From Centropus unirufus (lineage: Eukaryota; Chordata; Aves; Cuculiformes; Centropidae), in contig VYZI01000202.1 of assembly GCA_013397695.1 (NCBI GenBank), positions 1,295,844-1,359,843 of the forward strand: a DNA stretch of 64,000 bases, read 5' to 3'. Under the pieces are notes generated by a model that did not search any database, was not told the origin of the DNA, and was given only the letters and a program-made list of their open reading frames with translations. Positions 1 through 51,900 of the stretch are shown in pieces. The translations under genes and the position numbers were made by a program. Each line of letters begins with the position of its first letter. The first letter of the stretch is position 1.

Positions 1-911
1 TGGGCTATTATTAGATTTTGGGATTTTTAAAAGGTAAATGGGTTTCAGTGATGATATTGGACAGCTACAAGCAGCAACAACCTGGGTGAGCTGGGATGCA
101 TCTGAGCAGGCAGTATTGAGTCTGTTACAAGGAGCTTGGTGTCCTCCTCCCAGGAGCTGCCCTCTGCTCTCTGCCCACTTCCATGGCTCCTATCCAGTCC
201 TTCAGCCTAGGGCTGACACTTTTCCAGCTGGTCCAGGCTCGTAAAGAGAACAAGAGAGAGGATACAAATAGGAGGATGAGAAAGGCACTGGTGTCATTCT
301 AGCTTGGTGGCTGTATGCCACCAACTCTTTAAGAATTACTTTCTTCAAAAAGATGCAATGACCACATTTTAGTCTAAAAAAAAAAATAAAATAGCATCAT
401 TTCAGGCGTTTTGGGCACAGAGGGGCAACCTGACGTTGTTGGTGTCTGTCACCTCACCTCGCTGTTCGCTCTGTCCTCTGAGGCAGCAGTAGCCATGCTA
501 AGAGCAGAGCTGTAAATATATTTTTCAAAATCCAGTGATGCTGATCACATTTGGGGTAATCCAGGCAGGAACTCTTCCAGCTAATCATTCCCAGTAACCT
601 CGCATTAGGGATTCAAGCAGGGATTGTCCAGCACTCTGATGTTTGTGTTCCTCTAATTGTTTCCACTGGTGCTTTGACAATGGAGGTGCAGGCAACAGAA
701 CTAGTTTGCTTAACGTGCATCCAGCCGTGGGACAAGGACCTGCAGGGGATTCCAGGTGTGACTCCCCATATTGCCTCTTAATGTTTCAATACCCACCCAT
801 GGATTAGGTGTTCTCAGAATTTTTACCTGGCAGGTAGCAGCTGTTAAGGAGAATCGTAAGGTCCTCAACCTCCGTGCACCAGGAGGGGGCTTTACATCCT
901 TTTTGCAGTAA

Positions 912-1062
912 CCCTGGGAAGTGGTTGAGTCTATCCCTGGAGGTACTTAAAAAATGTGTCGATGTGGCACTTAGGGACATGGTTTAGTGGTGGACTTGGC
1001 AGTGTTAGGTTTACGGTTGGACTTGATGATCTTAAAAGGTCTTTTCCAATGTGATTCCGTAG
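912..1062 (+). mobile_element. CR1 LINE, 5'-truncated 3' end
   Basis: The sequence from CCTGGGAAGTGGTTGAG through GTGGCACTTAGGGACATGG, GGACTTGGCAGTGTTAGG and TTGGACTTGATGATCTTA to TCTTTTCCAATGTGATTCC follows the 3' end of bird CR1 retrotransposons, which normally end in short ATTCTATG-type repeats. Only this terminal part of roughly 150 bp remains, with the usual 5' truncation. It is dead, carries no reverse transcriptase, and is the strongest lineage marker in the window. The upstream edge is approximate. Confidence 0.88.
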
Positions 1063-2840
1063 TCATGGGAGATGGGCTGGTGGTGCCAACTGGCACAAGT
1101 CCCACCCCAACCCTGCTCTGCCACCAGGGAGAGCAGGCCCAGGGGAGCAGCTCATCCTCTTTCTGCAACAGGCTGTGGCTGCCAGCTCACAGGGCACAGA
1201 GACTTTTTTTTCCTTGAGCTAATTAAAAGTTTAATTAAGTGTATAAAGGAGAGGCTGCTGTAGAGTGAGTTCTCTCATCCTTTGCCCTGCCGCATTGGCA
1301 TGAGACATTCCTGGCTTTGCAGGGCCCTTTTTGGAAACTCAGCTTATGCCACCAGCTGTGCCACTGCCACCAGTGCCCAGTCTGGCACTGCGACTGTGGC
1401 ATGAGATCACTTACAGCTTTGCAAAAGGAGGCAGCGGGGGCAGCTTTCCAGCAGCTGGAGTCTTGCCCAGACCCCCAGGCTGCGTGCCCCCAGCTCACCC
1501 AGACATTGCCTTTGCGAGAGCGCCCTGGCTCGCCCTGCGGCTCAGGGTCTGGCTGCAGGCCGTGGGCGCAGCACTACGAGCTCGATGCTGCCAGGGTGTG
1601 AGGGCATGGGGTGGCAGGCTGGGAGGGTTCGCGCTTGCTGGGCACCTGGGCTGCTGCGGGAAGCCTTTGCCTGAGGAGGAATTCAAGGGAAGTTATCCAA
1701 ATCCCCAGCGGATGCTGTTAGCTTGGCTCAGCGCTGGGGCAGGACACGCCAGCAGCCACCCCTGGGGCAGCTGTGCTGCTCTCGGGGTGCCCGGGCCCGG
1801 GCCGTGGCTGCACGCAGCTCCGTGCAGGGCCAGAGCCTCTCGGCTGGGCTGGCACCTCAGGTCCTCCACGAGCAGCGCTCATTGCTTACCTGGGGTGGGG
1901 TTCTGGTCGGTGCAGGTCTTTTATTTTCTTTAAGCCAGCAAGAAGAAATACCAGCTCCACCCCAGGCTGTGCCAGAGCTGCTCAGGACACCTCGCACGGG
2001 CTGGATTTTTGTGACAGCAGCAGAAACCAGTTTCCAGAAGGGCAGCACCCAGCAGGGACAGCAAGGGAGGCAGCGCGTGGCGGGGAATGACACGAGTCGG
2101 GGTCTGGAGCGCACAGAGCGGGGTGTGAGAGCAGTGGATTTGTTGCCCTGCCTATCCAAGAGCAACAGGAATTTTCCAAACTAGGCCTCTCATAAAAGAT
2201 TTCCAGGAAAAGGTAGCCTCTTAGAGATTTAATTGTTAGTACTCGTATTGCTTTTTTTTTTTTTAAACAGTCCAATGATATATGATTTGTACAGAAGATC
2301 TGTTTGTGCCTTATAAGGGTGTCTGTGCACTTTTTATCCTTTTTAAAGCAACTTGTAAAAAGAAAAAAAAATGGAGAAAACAACACAGATCAATGGTAGT
2401 TTTATAGATTTTTGTGTTCACTGAAAAAAAAAAATCTTGCTTTTTTTATATATATATATACTGAAGTGAAAAAGTGTTTATTTCCATGGATTTCTCCCCT
2501 TTTCCTCCTATTTGTTTAAAAATTTAAAATGGAAGAAAAAGAAGAGATGGAGGAACTCTTTTACCTTCCCCCTTTCTGAGACAGTTCCTCTCTTATTGTT
2601 ACCTTTAAGCTACAGTACTGTCACCTGTACATCATATTTAAGCTGAGTCAGACTTTGGACCTCTGTATTAGGCTTTTCAAGCAAATCACTTGGGGGACCG
2701 GGGTGGGGCGGGCATCGCACGAGGGAGGGAACCGCAATTCTACATGTCAGTGCTCTATAGCGTTGTGTTCAGTGCTGTGTGTTTTACTTTTGTCCATTTA
2801 CTTGTTTTACATTAATATAATTTTCCTTGTTTATGAAACA

Positions 2841-2846
2841 AATAAA
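2841..2846 (+). terminator. Poly(A) signal AATAAA, plus strand
   Basis: The hexamer lies in ...GAAACAAATAAAACCTCGG, followed 20-50 bases later by GTTTGAAAGTGTTTG, a TG-rich downstream element. It suggests a plus-strand transcript ending near 2865, pointing towards SH3PXD2B. Confidence 0.55.
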
Positions 2847-2865
2847 ACCTCGGCTTGTAAAGAGT

Positions 2866-5484
2866 GCTGCTGGATGTTTGAAAGTGTTTGACCCGGAAGG
2901 TGAGCAAATCCTTCATTTCCAAAGCGTGGCAATCCTGATGCATAGAGGCAGGGCAGCTCTGTTCAGCCTGGGCACCTCTGCTTCAAAAGAAAAAAACCGT
3001 CAGTAACTGTAAGTACCTTGCGTGAGCTTTGCTTTGCTCCTCAGAGGTCACTGCACAGTGGCTGCTCAGTCCCGTGCTTGGAGTGGCGAGGCGCGGGTGA
3101 GTTCCTGGCTCATTTAACCTTGAAACCCTGGAAAGTTTGGCCAGCCACCGCAGTGTGTATTTTAGGATACAGAGGCGGAGGAAGTGCTGTGCCAGATGCC
3201 CTCTCCAAGTGCCCCAAATTCCTCATCCAGCCTGCACTGTCTCGAGCAAGGCAGCAGTGAGTCTGGCCCCGCTCCTGTGGCAACCTGGGGATCCCACTGG
3301 CTGGCCCAACCAGGGAGTGATGCGCGCACACAGGCAGGATGCCTACTGCTGCTTTTTTTGTTTTTTTTTTTCTTCTGTCCCTGTTCCTGTCCCCATCTCC
3401 CTCTTTTACATTTTGGTTTGTAGCAATGCCTGGCTCTTCATTTCACAAGCAGAAGCCAATACAAGGCCGCTCTGTAAACTGTTTATATCCCCAAATGTGA
3501 CCCGCTGAAGCCAGACACCAGTCAAGCAGCCTCAGATGTGGTTTAAAGCAGAGCAGAACAATTCATTCATAACTCTACCCTAGAAAGAGCATGGTCATAG
3601 TTAAGTGTTTGTATGAAAAAAACCTCAGACGCCACACGTGGTGCCCAACAATGGCCATTTATGCCAAAAATGCCTTTTTATAAACTGTCTCCCCCATTTT
3701 ATGTAAAAAGTCGATCCATGGGAGCTGCCAAGAGACTAATGCTGCCAGCCTCAGGCCTTGGAGCAACTTGCACCACGCTTGGCATTAATGTGCTGCACCT
3801 GCTCCAGCTGCTGCTGGCCTGAGCCCTGGGAGACCATGGGGGACCCTGCCTGCTCCCATCACCATGCCGACAGTCCCCTTGCCCGCTCCTCCTCGCTGCC
3901 AGGTCAGGTGCTGTGACGCACACACCAGCCCAAACTGAGCCACCCATGGCTGAAGCCCAACTCTCATCAGCACGCTGCCAGCTCTGCTCGCAGCACGGCC
4001 ACACAAAATGCTGGATATTTGGGCAGCAGCCGGCATTGCTCAGTGCCAGGAGCACCATGCCCATGGGGGTATGAGGAGTGGCACCGTGCCAGCTGCAAGG
4101 AGCTGCACAAGGTGGGCCGGTCCCAATGTGGTCCGGCTGGTGCAATACTTCATGTTATATCACAGCGCCTGAATTTCTCCCTGGGGCATTCACCTGCTAC
4201 TGGGTGGCAAGTGGCAGCATCAGGGCGGGTGCCGTGTGCTGGGCTGCTGAGGTACGAGCCCTGTGCAGAGCGTGGGTGGGAGGTGCTCACTCCCGGCATG
4301 GGGCACATGGTGCAGGCAGGTGAGCAAACACTGGCTGTAAAGGGACCAGCAGGACAGGCCTCAAAGCTCCACACCACATGGGAGGCACTGGGCTGTTACC
4401 TCCTGCCTGCAGGGCCCTGCAGAGGGTCCGTGCAGCCCCGTGCGGGGTAGGTGGGTTATAGCCACCTGAAAGCCAGAGGTGAGTGTGGACAAAGCTTGCA
4501 CAGCCCAGGCTGGCAGGTGTTGGGCTAGGCCAGCGGAAGATGCTCTTGAGCATCTTTTTCCCCTGCTTCTCACCTATCCTTTAGCAGGCACCGCATGTAG
4601 CACAGCCCTCAGCTAAAACGCAACTTGGGGTCTGGGGTTCAACCCCTACGCTCCCCCAAACCTTTTCAATTAATGTAGCCCCATGCGTGGGCCAATCTGA
4701 ACACCCAAGACAAAAGACACCAGGCTCTGCCTGCTGGATTGAGCCAAAAATAACGCAATTGCTCCACTTACACTGCCTCTATTGCTTGGACACCCACCCA
4801 TTGTTTTGGCACAAAGGGCCAAGGAGCTGCCAGGGTCCCCATGACCTTTGCTGCTGCCAAGCACTGCTGTGTGTAATCAAGGTTACCTGGAGAGATGGCA
4901 CATCCTATGCAGGACTGGGAAGCTTGGCTCTGCAATGCTCCTCAGTCTACCAGGTCATGGGAATGGGAAGAAAGAGGAAAGCTCTGCTGAGTACTGTTTA
5001 ACCTAGCAAAGACGTTTCTCCTTCTCATGAAAGCTCATGAGTGCTGCTCATGGTGCACCCAGGTCCTGCAAAATGGGGACCATGGTACTACCCTGCTTGG
5101 GGGTGTTGATACAGCACGCACAAACACACGGCACGTGGTTGGAAACAACATCCCCCCTAGTGCCAGAGCTGTGCATAGACACATGTGATCAAACCTGAAC
5201 ACCTTCTGCATGATCTGGAGCACAGCAGCAATGCAGGAGCTGGTTTGTAAGTCAGAAGTCCAAGCATCACGACCTGTGCCCTGTTCCTTTGCAACAGGAG
5301 GGAGTGCAGCTCGATGGAGAGGCACTCACAGCTCCTCGCCCATGGTGCTGCAGTGACAAGCAGCAAGTGCCTGAGACCAAACCAGCTCCTCCGTCACTGT
5401 TTAGGGGAACAGCACACCTTCCACGGCAGCTGCCATGCAGCAACCCAGACATAAGCCAGACACAGGTTCACAAGGGTGCTTGAA
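2866..5484. other. Intergenic gap between convergent transcript ends
   Basis: About 2.6 kb between the plus-strand poly(A) signal at 2841 and the end of SH3PXD2B. It includes a T-rich run near 3353-3372 and a GC-rich stretch at 3780-4550. Open frames of up to 148 codons on both strands overlap one another and show no domain. No exon, RNA gene or repeat family was recognised. Confidence 0.5.
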
Positions 5485-8400
5485 ACCAGTCAAGCAGTTT
5501 CTTTTTATTTCTTAAAAAGAAAAAAAATATCCCATTTAAAAATAAAAAACAAAACCCCACCAAATTAAAAAAAAAAACAACTCAATCCCCTAATGGTGAA
5601 AGTATAGATATGGCATTTACACAGCTACATCTATCTTCCGCTGATCACCCCCTTCCCTCCCCACCCCTGTAATGTAGATTTATATGCACTTACATAATAT
5701 AGTGAGACATGGACAGACAAACGGCCTTCGAGAGCCTCCAAGAAGGAGCAGGGTGTAGCGGGTGCCTCCATCCTGCCAGGGATGTGCTGAGCCACGGGAC
5801 TGCCCTGACATTTGGCTCTTCCAGCCCAAGCCATGGTGCTGCTCCCTGCTTGCTGCACACCCTGGCACTGGTGGTGGGCAAGGAGGGAGTTTGGTCTTTG
5901 GCTGATGGGGGGACGCGCCTTGCGGCCAAGCTCAGGACACTGAGCCTCTCGGCTGCCCTCCTCCTCCTCACGAGGTAGTCAGGGAGCTCGGCTGCGTTTG
6001 ATGCGCAATGTGCAGAGAGGAGGCACAGCCTGGCATGCACGGCTGCCAAACTGAGGCACGTGCTGGCCAGAGGAGGGCAAAGCCCCGCCAGCCCAACGGC
6101 TCTCAGCATCTTCCCAATGGGAGCCTTTGTCCAGCCTGTGGTCCCTTCACAGACAAAAAAGTAGGAAGAGGTGAGGCTGCAGGTGTTGGCACCCTCCGAA
6201 GGGTGACTCCCCACCTCGGGCATTCACCCTGTCTTCTCGGAAGCTCTTTGGGAACGAGGAAGCGATCCTGTCACCCTCCCAATGAGCCAAATACAGTACT
6301 TGTGTCAGCAAAATGAAGCACTACCAGTTTTGAGGCTGTCTGGGAGGAAAGCAGTAATAGCCTTCATTTAGTACGAGGGCAACAGAAATAGCATTGTCCC
6401 CTCCGAGGAAAGCTGGGGGCAGTGAGGTCTCCGAGACGGAGAAAGGACAGACACTTCTGAGATTAAAAGGCCATTCAGCAAAGAGAAAGCAAGGACACGG
6501 AGCCAGGGCACACTGCCCTTCTGCCTCTGCATGAAACTGCCCAAGTGTACAGGGGAAACAGGTCCAGCCCCCTTCCCAGATAAAGCTGGGGGGTGGATTA
6601 GGCCACCAGGCAATTCCGGCTTAACTCATCCTGTCCCTATTCCTTTCCAAAGCAAAAGGGATTTACTGGAGCAAGAGATGTGCACAGACAAGGCAGTGTT
6701 GTTCCCCTAAACCACCCTGCAACTCTCCTGGAAGCACATCAACACCTCACACACCAGGACTTGAATTGGGTTGCAGATGTGTTGCTTATTGCCAGCTCAG
6801 GTGAGTCAGCCTGATCAGAGACTGATGTGCCACCAGGGAAAATCATAGGTGGGAGGGAGAGGAATCACCCAGAGACCAAGGTGTACACATTCCCACAGCT
6901 AAAACTGAACCTTGGGGCTTCTGGCTAGGAGGCCGGACTGGGATGGTCAGGGCTTCTCTATCCGATAAAACCAGGGCTGGGACAAACTTCCTGAGGCACC
7001 ACAATTTTCATTCTGCACACAGAGATGCCTTCAACTCCACATTTCCGGGGTAGCAAATATGAGACAGAGGAGGAACTGAGCGTGGAGAACACTCCTTCAA
7101 TTCTGCCAGCCTCAAATTAGAGGGAAAACTATAATTATATTCCACAGTAAAACAACGCAGCTGTGGAGCTGTGCCCGCAGGACTTACACGTGCAATTAGA
7201 CCAGAAAGGGCAAAGGGGCTTGGTCAATAATAAACTCACTGAAATGCTGGGTTTAAAGCTCCTCTGGGGAGAAAAATGTGTCCCTGAATCTGCAAGAAGA
7301 CAAGCACAGAAGGGAAGAAAGCAGCACCGAGGAACAACAGCTCACCCATGCTCATCCTCCTGCTGGGATAAGCAACACTGCAGGCAGGATTTGGCTTGGC
7401 AGGCAGGAATGTCAGCATAAAAAAAACCCAAACAAAACCAGGCCCTGCTTGACCTGAAGCCCCCGAGACAGCCTGCCCCACGGAATGAAATGCAAGTACC
7501 TGGAAGGCAGGTGGGGTGATAAACAAGGCAGGGAGCCCCTGAGCACCAGACACGCCTCACAACTGGTTGCGATGAGGAGCTGAACTCCCACATCCTGGAT
7601 TGCACTTGATAATATCAGCACCTACTGAAGGACCCACCTCCTGGCTGCTGCCCGCCAGCCTGGGGAAGCTCCGTGGGGTGTGGGAACGGGTGAGCCCCTA
7701 TTAGTCAAACAAGCAGGGCAGTCTGTGGGAAGGAAAGCCAAGCATCCTCTTTCCAGGGCCCTCTGGGGTCATTTTGGTTCTCTCTGTCTTGCATAGCATT
7801 CTTCAGCCACCAAAGCAAAACCCACCTTGTCATTTGGTTGCACCACCTCAAGGGAGAAGGCTGCATAAGGCCCTGGATCAGCACAGATGACACCTCCTAC
7901 CTGGGTGTGTGCATTTTTCTATATTTTTTCTTCCACCAGGAGGAGGTTGAAGTTAACACTTGTCCTAGAGCAGGAAAAGACCAAGGGGTCATTCCCTGGC
8001 ACACAGCACCGGGACGAAAGCACAGCCATTAACCAGAGCACAATGCTTCGCCTGTACCTGCATGCAGAGATGCAGGGACCCTGTTCTCAGCAATCATTCC
8101 TCCTTTTTGCCACATTCCCTATATCTCTGCTACACACCTGGACTAAGCAAGTGACCTGCAAGATTTGGTCATGACCCTGAGCCTCAGGGAAAGGCAAATC
8201 CTTTTGCATGGCCAGACATGTATTGGTACCACGCCACAATTCACTCCTCTCCTTGGCTACTGCTATTTTTAATCCCCCATAAAGATGGTAAAAAATGTCT
8301 ATCAAGGTCCATCTCCCCAGCATGGAAAACTGTCACAGCCACCATATGCCATGAAGCTTGGCCTGAGCATCCCTCTCTGCATGGCTGGGCTGCCAGGGCA

Positions 8401-8632
8401 GCCACGGGAGTGAAGTGCTCGGGGCGGATGCAGGGAGAAGTAGAGGTGGGGAGTGGAGGCCGAGCCGCTTCCTCCACGCTGCTGCCAACAGGCACCACCT
8501 GGAATGCACGGGATCCCAATTTTTTTTTTTTTCTTTTAAAGCCAGCCTCACGGAAAACTATAAATTAATCTGCTAATTTAAATACTCAGGTAAGAGACTG
8601 GGAAACCTCTAGCTGTGCAAGTAGAGGAGTGG
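5485..8632 (-). other. SH3PXD2B: SH3PXD2B 3' untranslated region
   Basis: About 3.1 kb from the TAG stop to the predicted cleavage site. The last stretch on the minus strand is rich in T and A runs and ends with AATAAA at 5509-5504, as typical 3' UTRs do. Long mammalian SH3PXD2B 3' UTRs make this length plausible. A 177-codon open frame at 5690-6223 on the same strand lies wholly inside and shows no known domain. The end position is estimated to within about 20 bases. Confidence 0.75.
5504..5509 (-). terminator. SH3PXD2B: Poly(A) signal AATAAA of SH3PXD2B
   Basis: The plus strand reads TTTATT, so the transcript reads AAGAAATAAAAAGAAACTGC. This canonical hexamer is followed by TG-rich sequence (CTGCTTGACTGGTTTC), as expected around a cleavage site near 5485-5490. 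It is the best signal downstream of the stop codon. Confidence 0.7.
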
Positions 8633-48938
<40,306 letters not shown>

Positions 48939-51900
48939 CTAGAAAAGGATATGTAAGAGAGGTAAAGTCAGTGATTAGCTTGCACAACAGAAGGCTGCTC
49001 TCCCCAGGAGGAGGTGAAGCTCATTCTCCAAATGATCCTGACACATCATACACAGCAACATCAGCCAGGGTACAGTGACCTGCAGCACTGAGAGACGCAC
49101 ATCTAAAGCAGTGCCAGAAGCACAAGATCTTAGCATCATCTCCGCTATTTTCAAGACATTCCTCACCACTGATGCTGCTCATCACTATCATTCTTCTCAG
49201 CATGGTTGATTGATGTAATGTGTAGTGCTACAACTATTCAGTTTCATCCTGATGGACCTCAGTCACTAGATCCGAGGAGCTCCTCAAAAAAGGTATAATT
49301 TAAGCTTATTAGCTGAAGCATCGTCCAGCACTGACGCAGTTCCTGGACTACAGCTGACTTGGACTCACATCACCAAACTCGTGTTTCCCTGCAAAAGGCC
49401 AGAAAGTTAAAATGCCAAGTTTGGTGAACGCTTTATGCTACACAGGCTTTGAGAAGGAATTTTTAATGGGATCTTCAGCATTAAACCCTTTCCCACCTGA
49501 CACAACTGCACTTAGTGCATTTAATCAGCAAAGACAGGTGATCACCAGCTCCTGCTTTTGCTCAGTGCCTGCACGGGTGCTTCAGTACAAGCAAACAACT
49601 TCCTTGCAGCTGCTATACTGCTTAATACTGATATCCTGGCAGGATCCATGTCCTCATCATTTCCTTTACCTGCAGGAAAACACCATTTGGATTGGGCTTT
49701 GCAATTTACACAGAGAAGAGAAGAAAGAGTATGCCCAGCCCACCACTCAGATATTCCCTTCTTTGGAAGGATATGGAGGGAGATGCAAACTCTCTCTTGT
49801 TTCCTCTGGAGCATGGATCTGGATTCTGTTTCGCATCATCTGAAGAGCTCCCTGGTCCCCAGCATATTTGAAATGGGTCTCACCCTCTCCTACCGGAGCC
49901 CTCACATGCTGCATCAATAATTAAGCTCTTGTGGAAGCACTAGACACAACCTGCCTAGAAATTGTCCTGAGGAACTACAAAGTCTAAACAACCATTCTCC
50001 TCTGGCCCAATTAATATTTAAAGCTTTTCTTGCAAAGAGGAAACTGCAACCAAAGAGAGGAGGATGGGGCACCACCGAGAACCCAGATACACAAACCATG
50101 CTCCCTCCTGCCTGCTGCTCTTTCACATAACACAGGGAGCCCCTTCACCACAGGGAGCCCATGCAGGGCCAGACTCCAGGGTCCTAACATGTTTTGGGGA
50201 CGTGTCCCACCTAACTCCCTGCTTTTCATTGCTCTTGTTCTTTGACATCTATATTTCCACATGTGTTTTACTGATTTCTGCTATGGGCTGTGGACCCCTC
50301 TACTGTCAGGCAAGAGCTTGTTTAAAGTACTGTAATGCTAAAGCTAAGCACTTTTTATCAATATAGCCCTCCTCACCCCTGCACATGCAATACTTGCTTT
50401 TTTTTTTTCTTGGATCTTAAATGAACCTGAATAAAATTCTTGAGGTTTAGAGGAGAGGGGGCAGAAGGAAGGAGGTATTTTTCCTACGTTTTGAGGAGAT
50501 ATAAAATCTTCCCGCAACATTCCAAAAGACAAGAGGGAAACCAAAAGAAAGAAGCTCTTAAATATTCTCTTTAAAATGAGAACAAGAAAGCCCCAAACCA
50601 GAATGACACTAAGCAGAAATGGGCGCTGTTTACAGCTTCTTCCCAAAGCAAATTTTAAAGTGTTTACAACAAAGAAAATTACTCCAGACTCAGCAATAAC
50701 CAGGGACTGTAGTGACAATATCAGAAGCCACAAAGTGAGCCTGAGCGCTGCTGAGGGAGGACTTGCTTCCCTGAGGCACTGCAGGCTCCCACGGCAGCAC
50801 CACTTCCCCAGCCTCCCTGCGCATGCAAGGTCCTCCTGCTCTTCCCTCAATCCATAAAAATAAAAGATGACACCACATCCCTGTTGCCCTGCAAAACAAC
50901 CATGTTGAGCCACAGTGGAGAGGTGCCTCTGGCCCTGCTTTTCCTGTTGGGAAGAGCTTGGGAAAGCTTGTGACTGGTGAAGGGTGAGCAAAACAAGTCG
51001 CAAACCCTGCACACATCTGATTGCTGTTAAGCAAGGCAGCACTTGAGTCACTGGAAGCATTCCCCTCCTCTCATTCTTGAACAAAAGCTGAGGATCTCTC
51101 GCTGCTGGGAGCACAGAGAGCCTTCAAAGCACAAATGGTGCAAGCTGTGTTTTCTCCTGTCTGCATGTGCCTGGGCTGTGCCTTTGGCCAAATCTGCTCC
51201 CAACCATGTGATTCCACACAACCCAGCCAGAACTTACATCCAGAAGTTCTCAATTTCCTTTCGCTTGACCAAAAGTGCCTCTTGCAGCAGCTGCTCAGCA
51301 AGCAGAAGCCTGAGTGGGGATCCTCTTGCTGCAGCCACCGTTCTCTGCTCCAGCCCAACCTGGAGCCACCAGCACCACCACAGCCTAACCCGACCCTGCA
51401 CCACTTGCTGTGAGCTGGTACCACTACGCCTGGGCATTCCCGAGCTGCTACCTCTTCTCTTGATGGAGGGAAGAAAAGAGGTTGTAAGGTGCCTGGAGCA
51501 CCCTGTGGCGTGCACAAAAACAGGAGATGGTGGGGAAGAAGCAAAGCAAAGCAGAGGGTTTGGTCCCGTGGGTGCCACCCAGCCTGGCTGCCACATCACA
51601 CAGCTCTGGAGAACCCAGCAGCAAATACAGGCTCATCAGTTTTACAAAGCCTAAGCCTGTGGTTGAAGTGCAGCAAAAACCTTACTCCAAAGAAAACAGC
51701 CCCAGCACTGGCAGCAAGATACAAGCACACACATCTGCATAAATTCAGTTTCTGGGTCACAGGCTGATGGCTCTTCTATAGCACTACATGCTGTAAAGCT
51801 GCAGCAAGGAAAAGCACAGAGCAGCGATGGGAAAAGGTCAGCTCCAGAGCGGCGAGATGCTGCCAGAGACCAGAAGGAAGCCAGCTGGCGGGTCTCTAGG

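Larger units (their letters stand above)
1..2865 (+). other. Probable 3' UTR of an unidentified plus-strand gene
   Basis: No coding exon could be recognised here. The right part (about 2200-2865) has the look of a 3' UTR end: T-runs, a short (TA)7 at 2447-2460, AT-rich sequence, an AATAAA at 2841 and TG-rich sequence after it. A Pumilio-type TGTAAATA is at 511-518. A GC-rich block at 1300-2150 carries open frames up to 200 codons on several strands that look like chance. A CR1 fragment sits at 912-1062. In mammals SH3PXD2B lies between UBTD2 and NEURL1B (from memory), but nothing here proves either. Confidence 0.45.

Noticed and set aside
1331..1933. 200-codon plus-strand frame
   Set aside because: Low-complexity Ala/Gly/Pro-rich translation in a GC-rich block, with overlapping open frames on other strands and no domain.
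5690..6223. 177-codon minus-strand frame
   Set aside because: Inside the SH3PXD2B 3' UTR and overlapped by open frames on the other strand, with no recognisable domain; likely chance.
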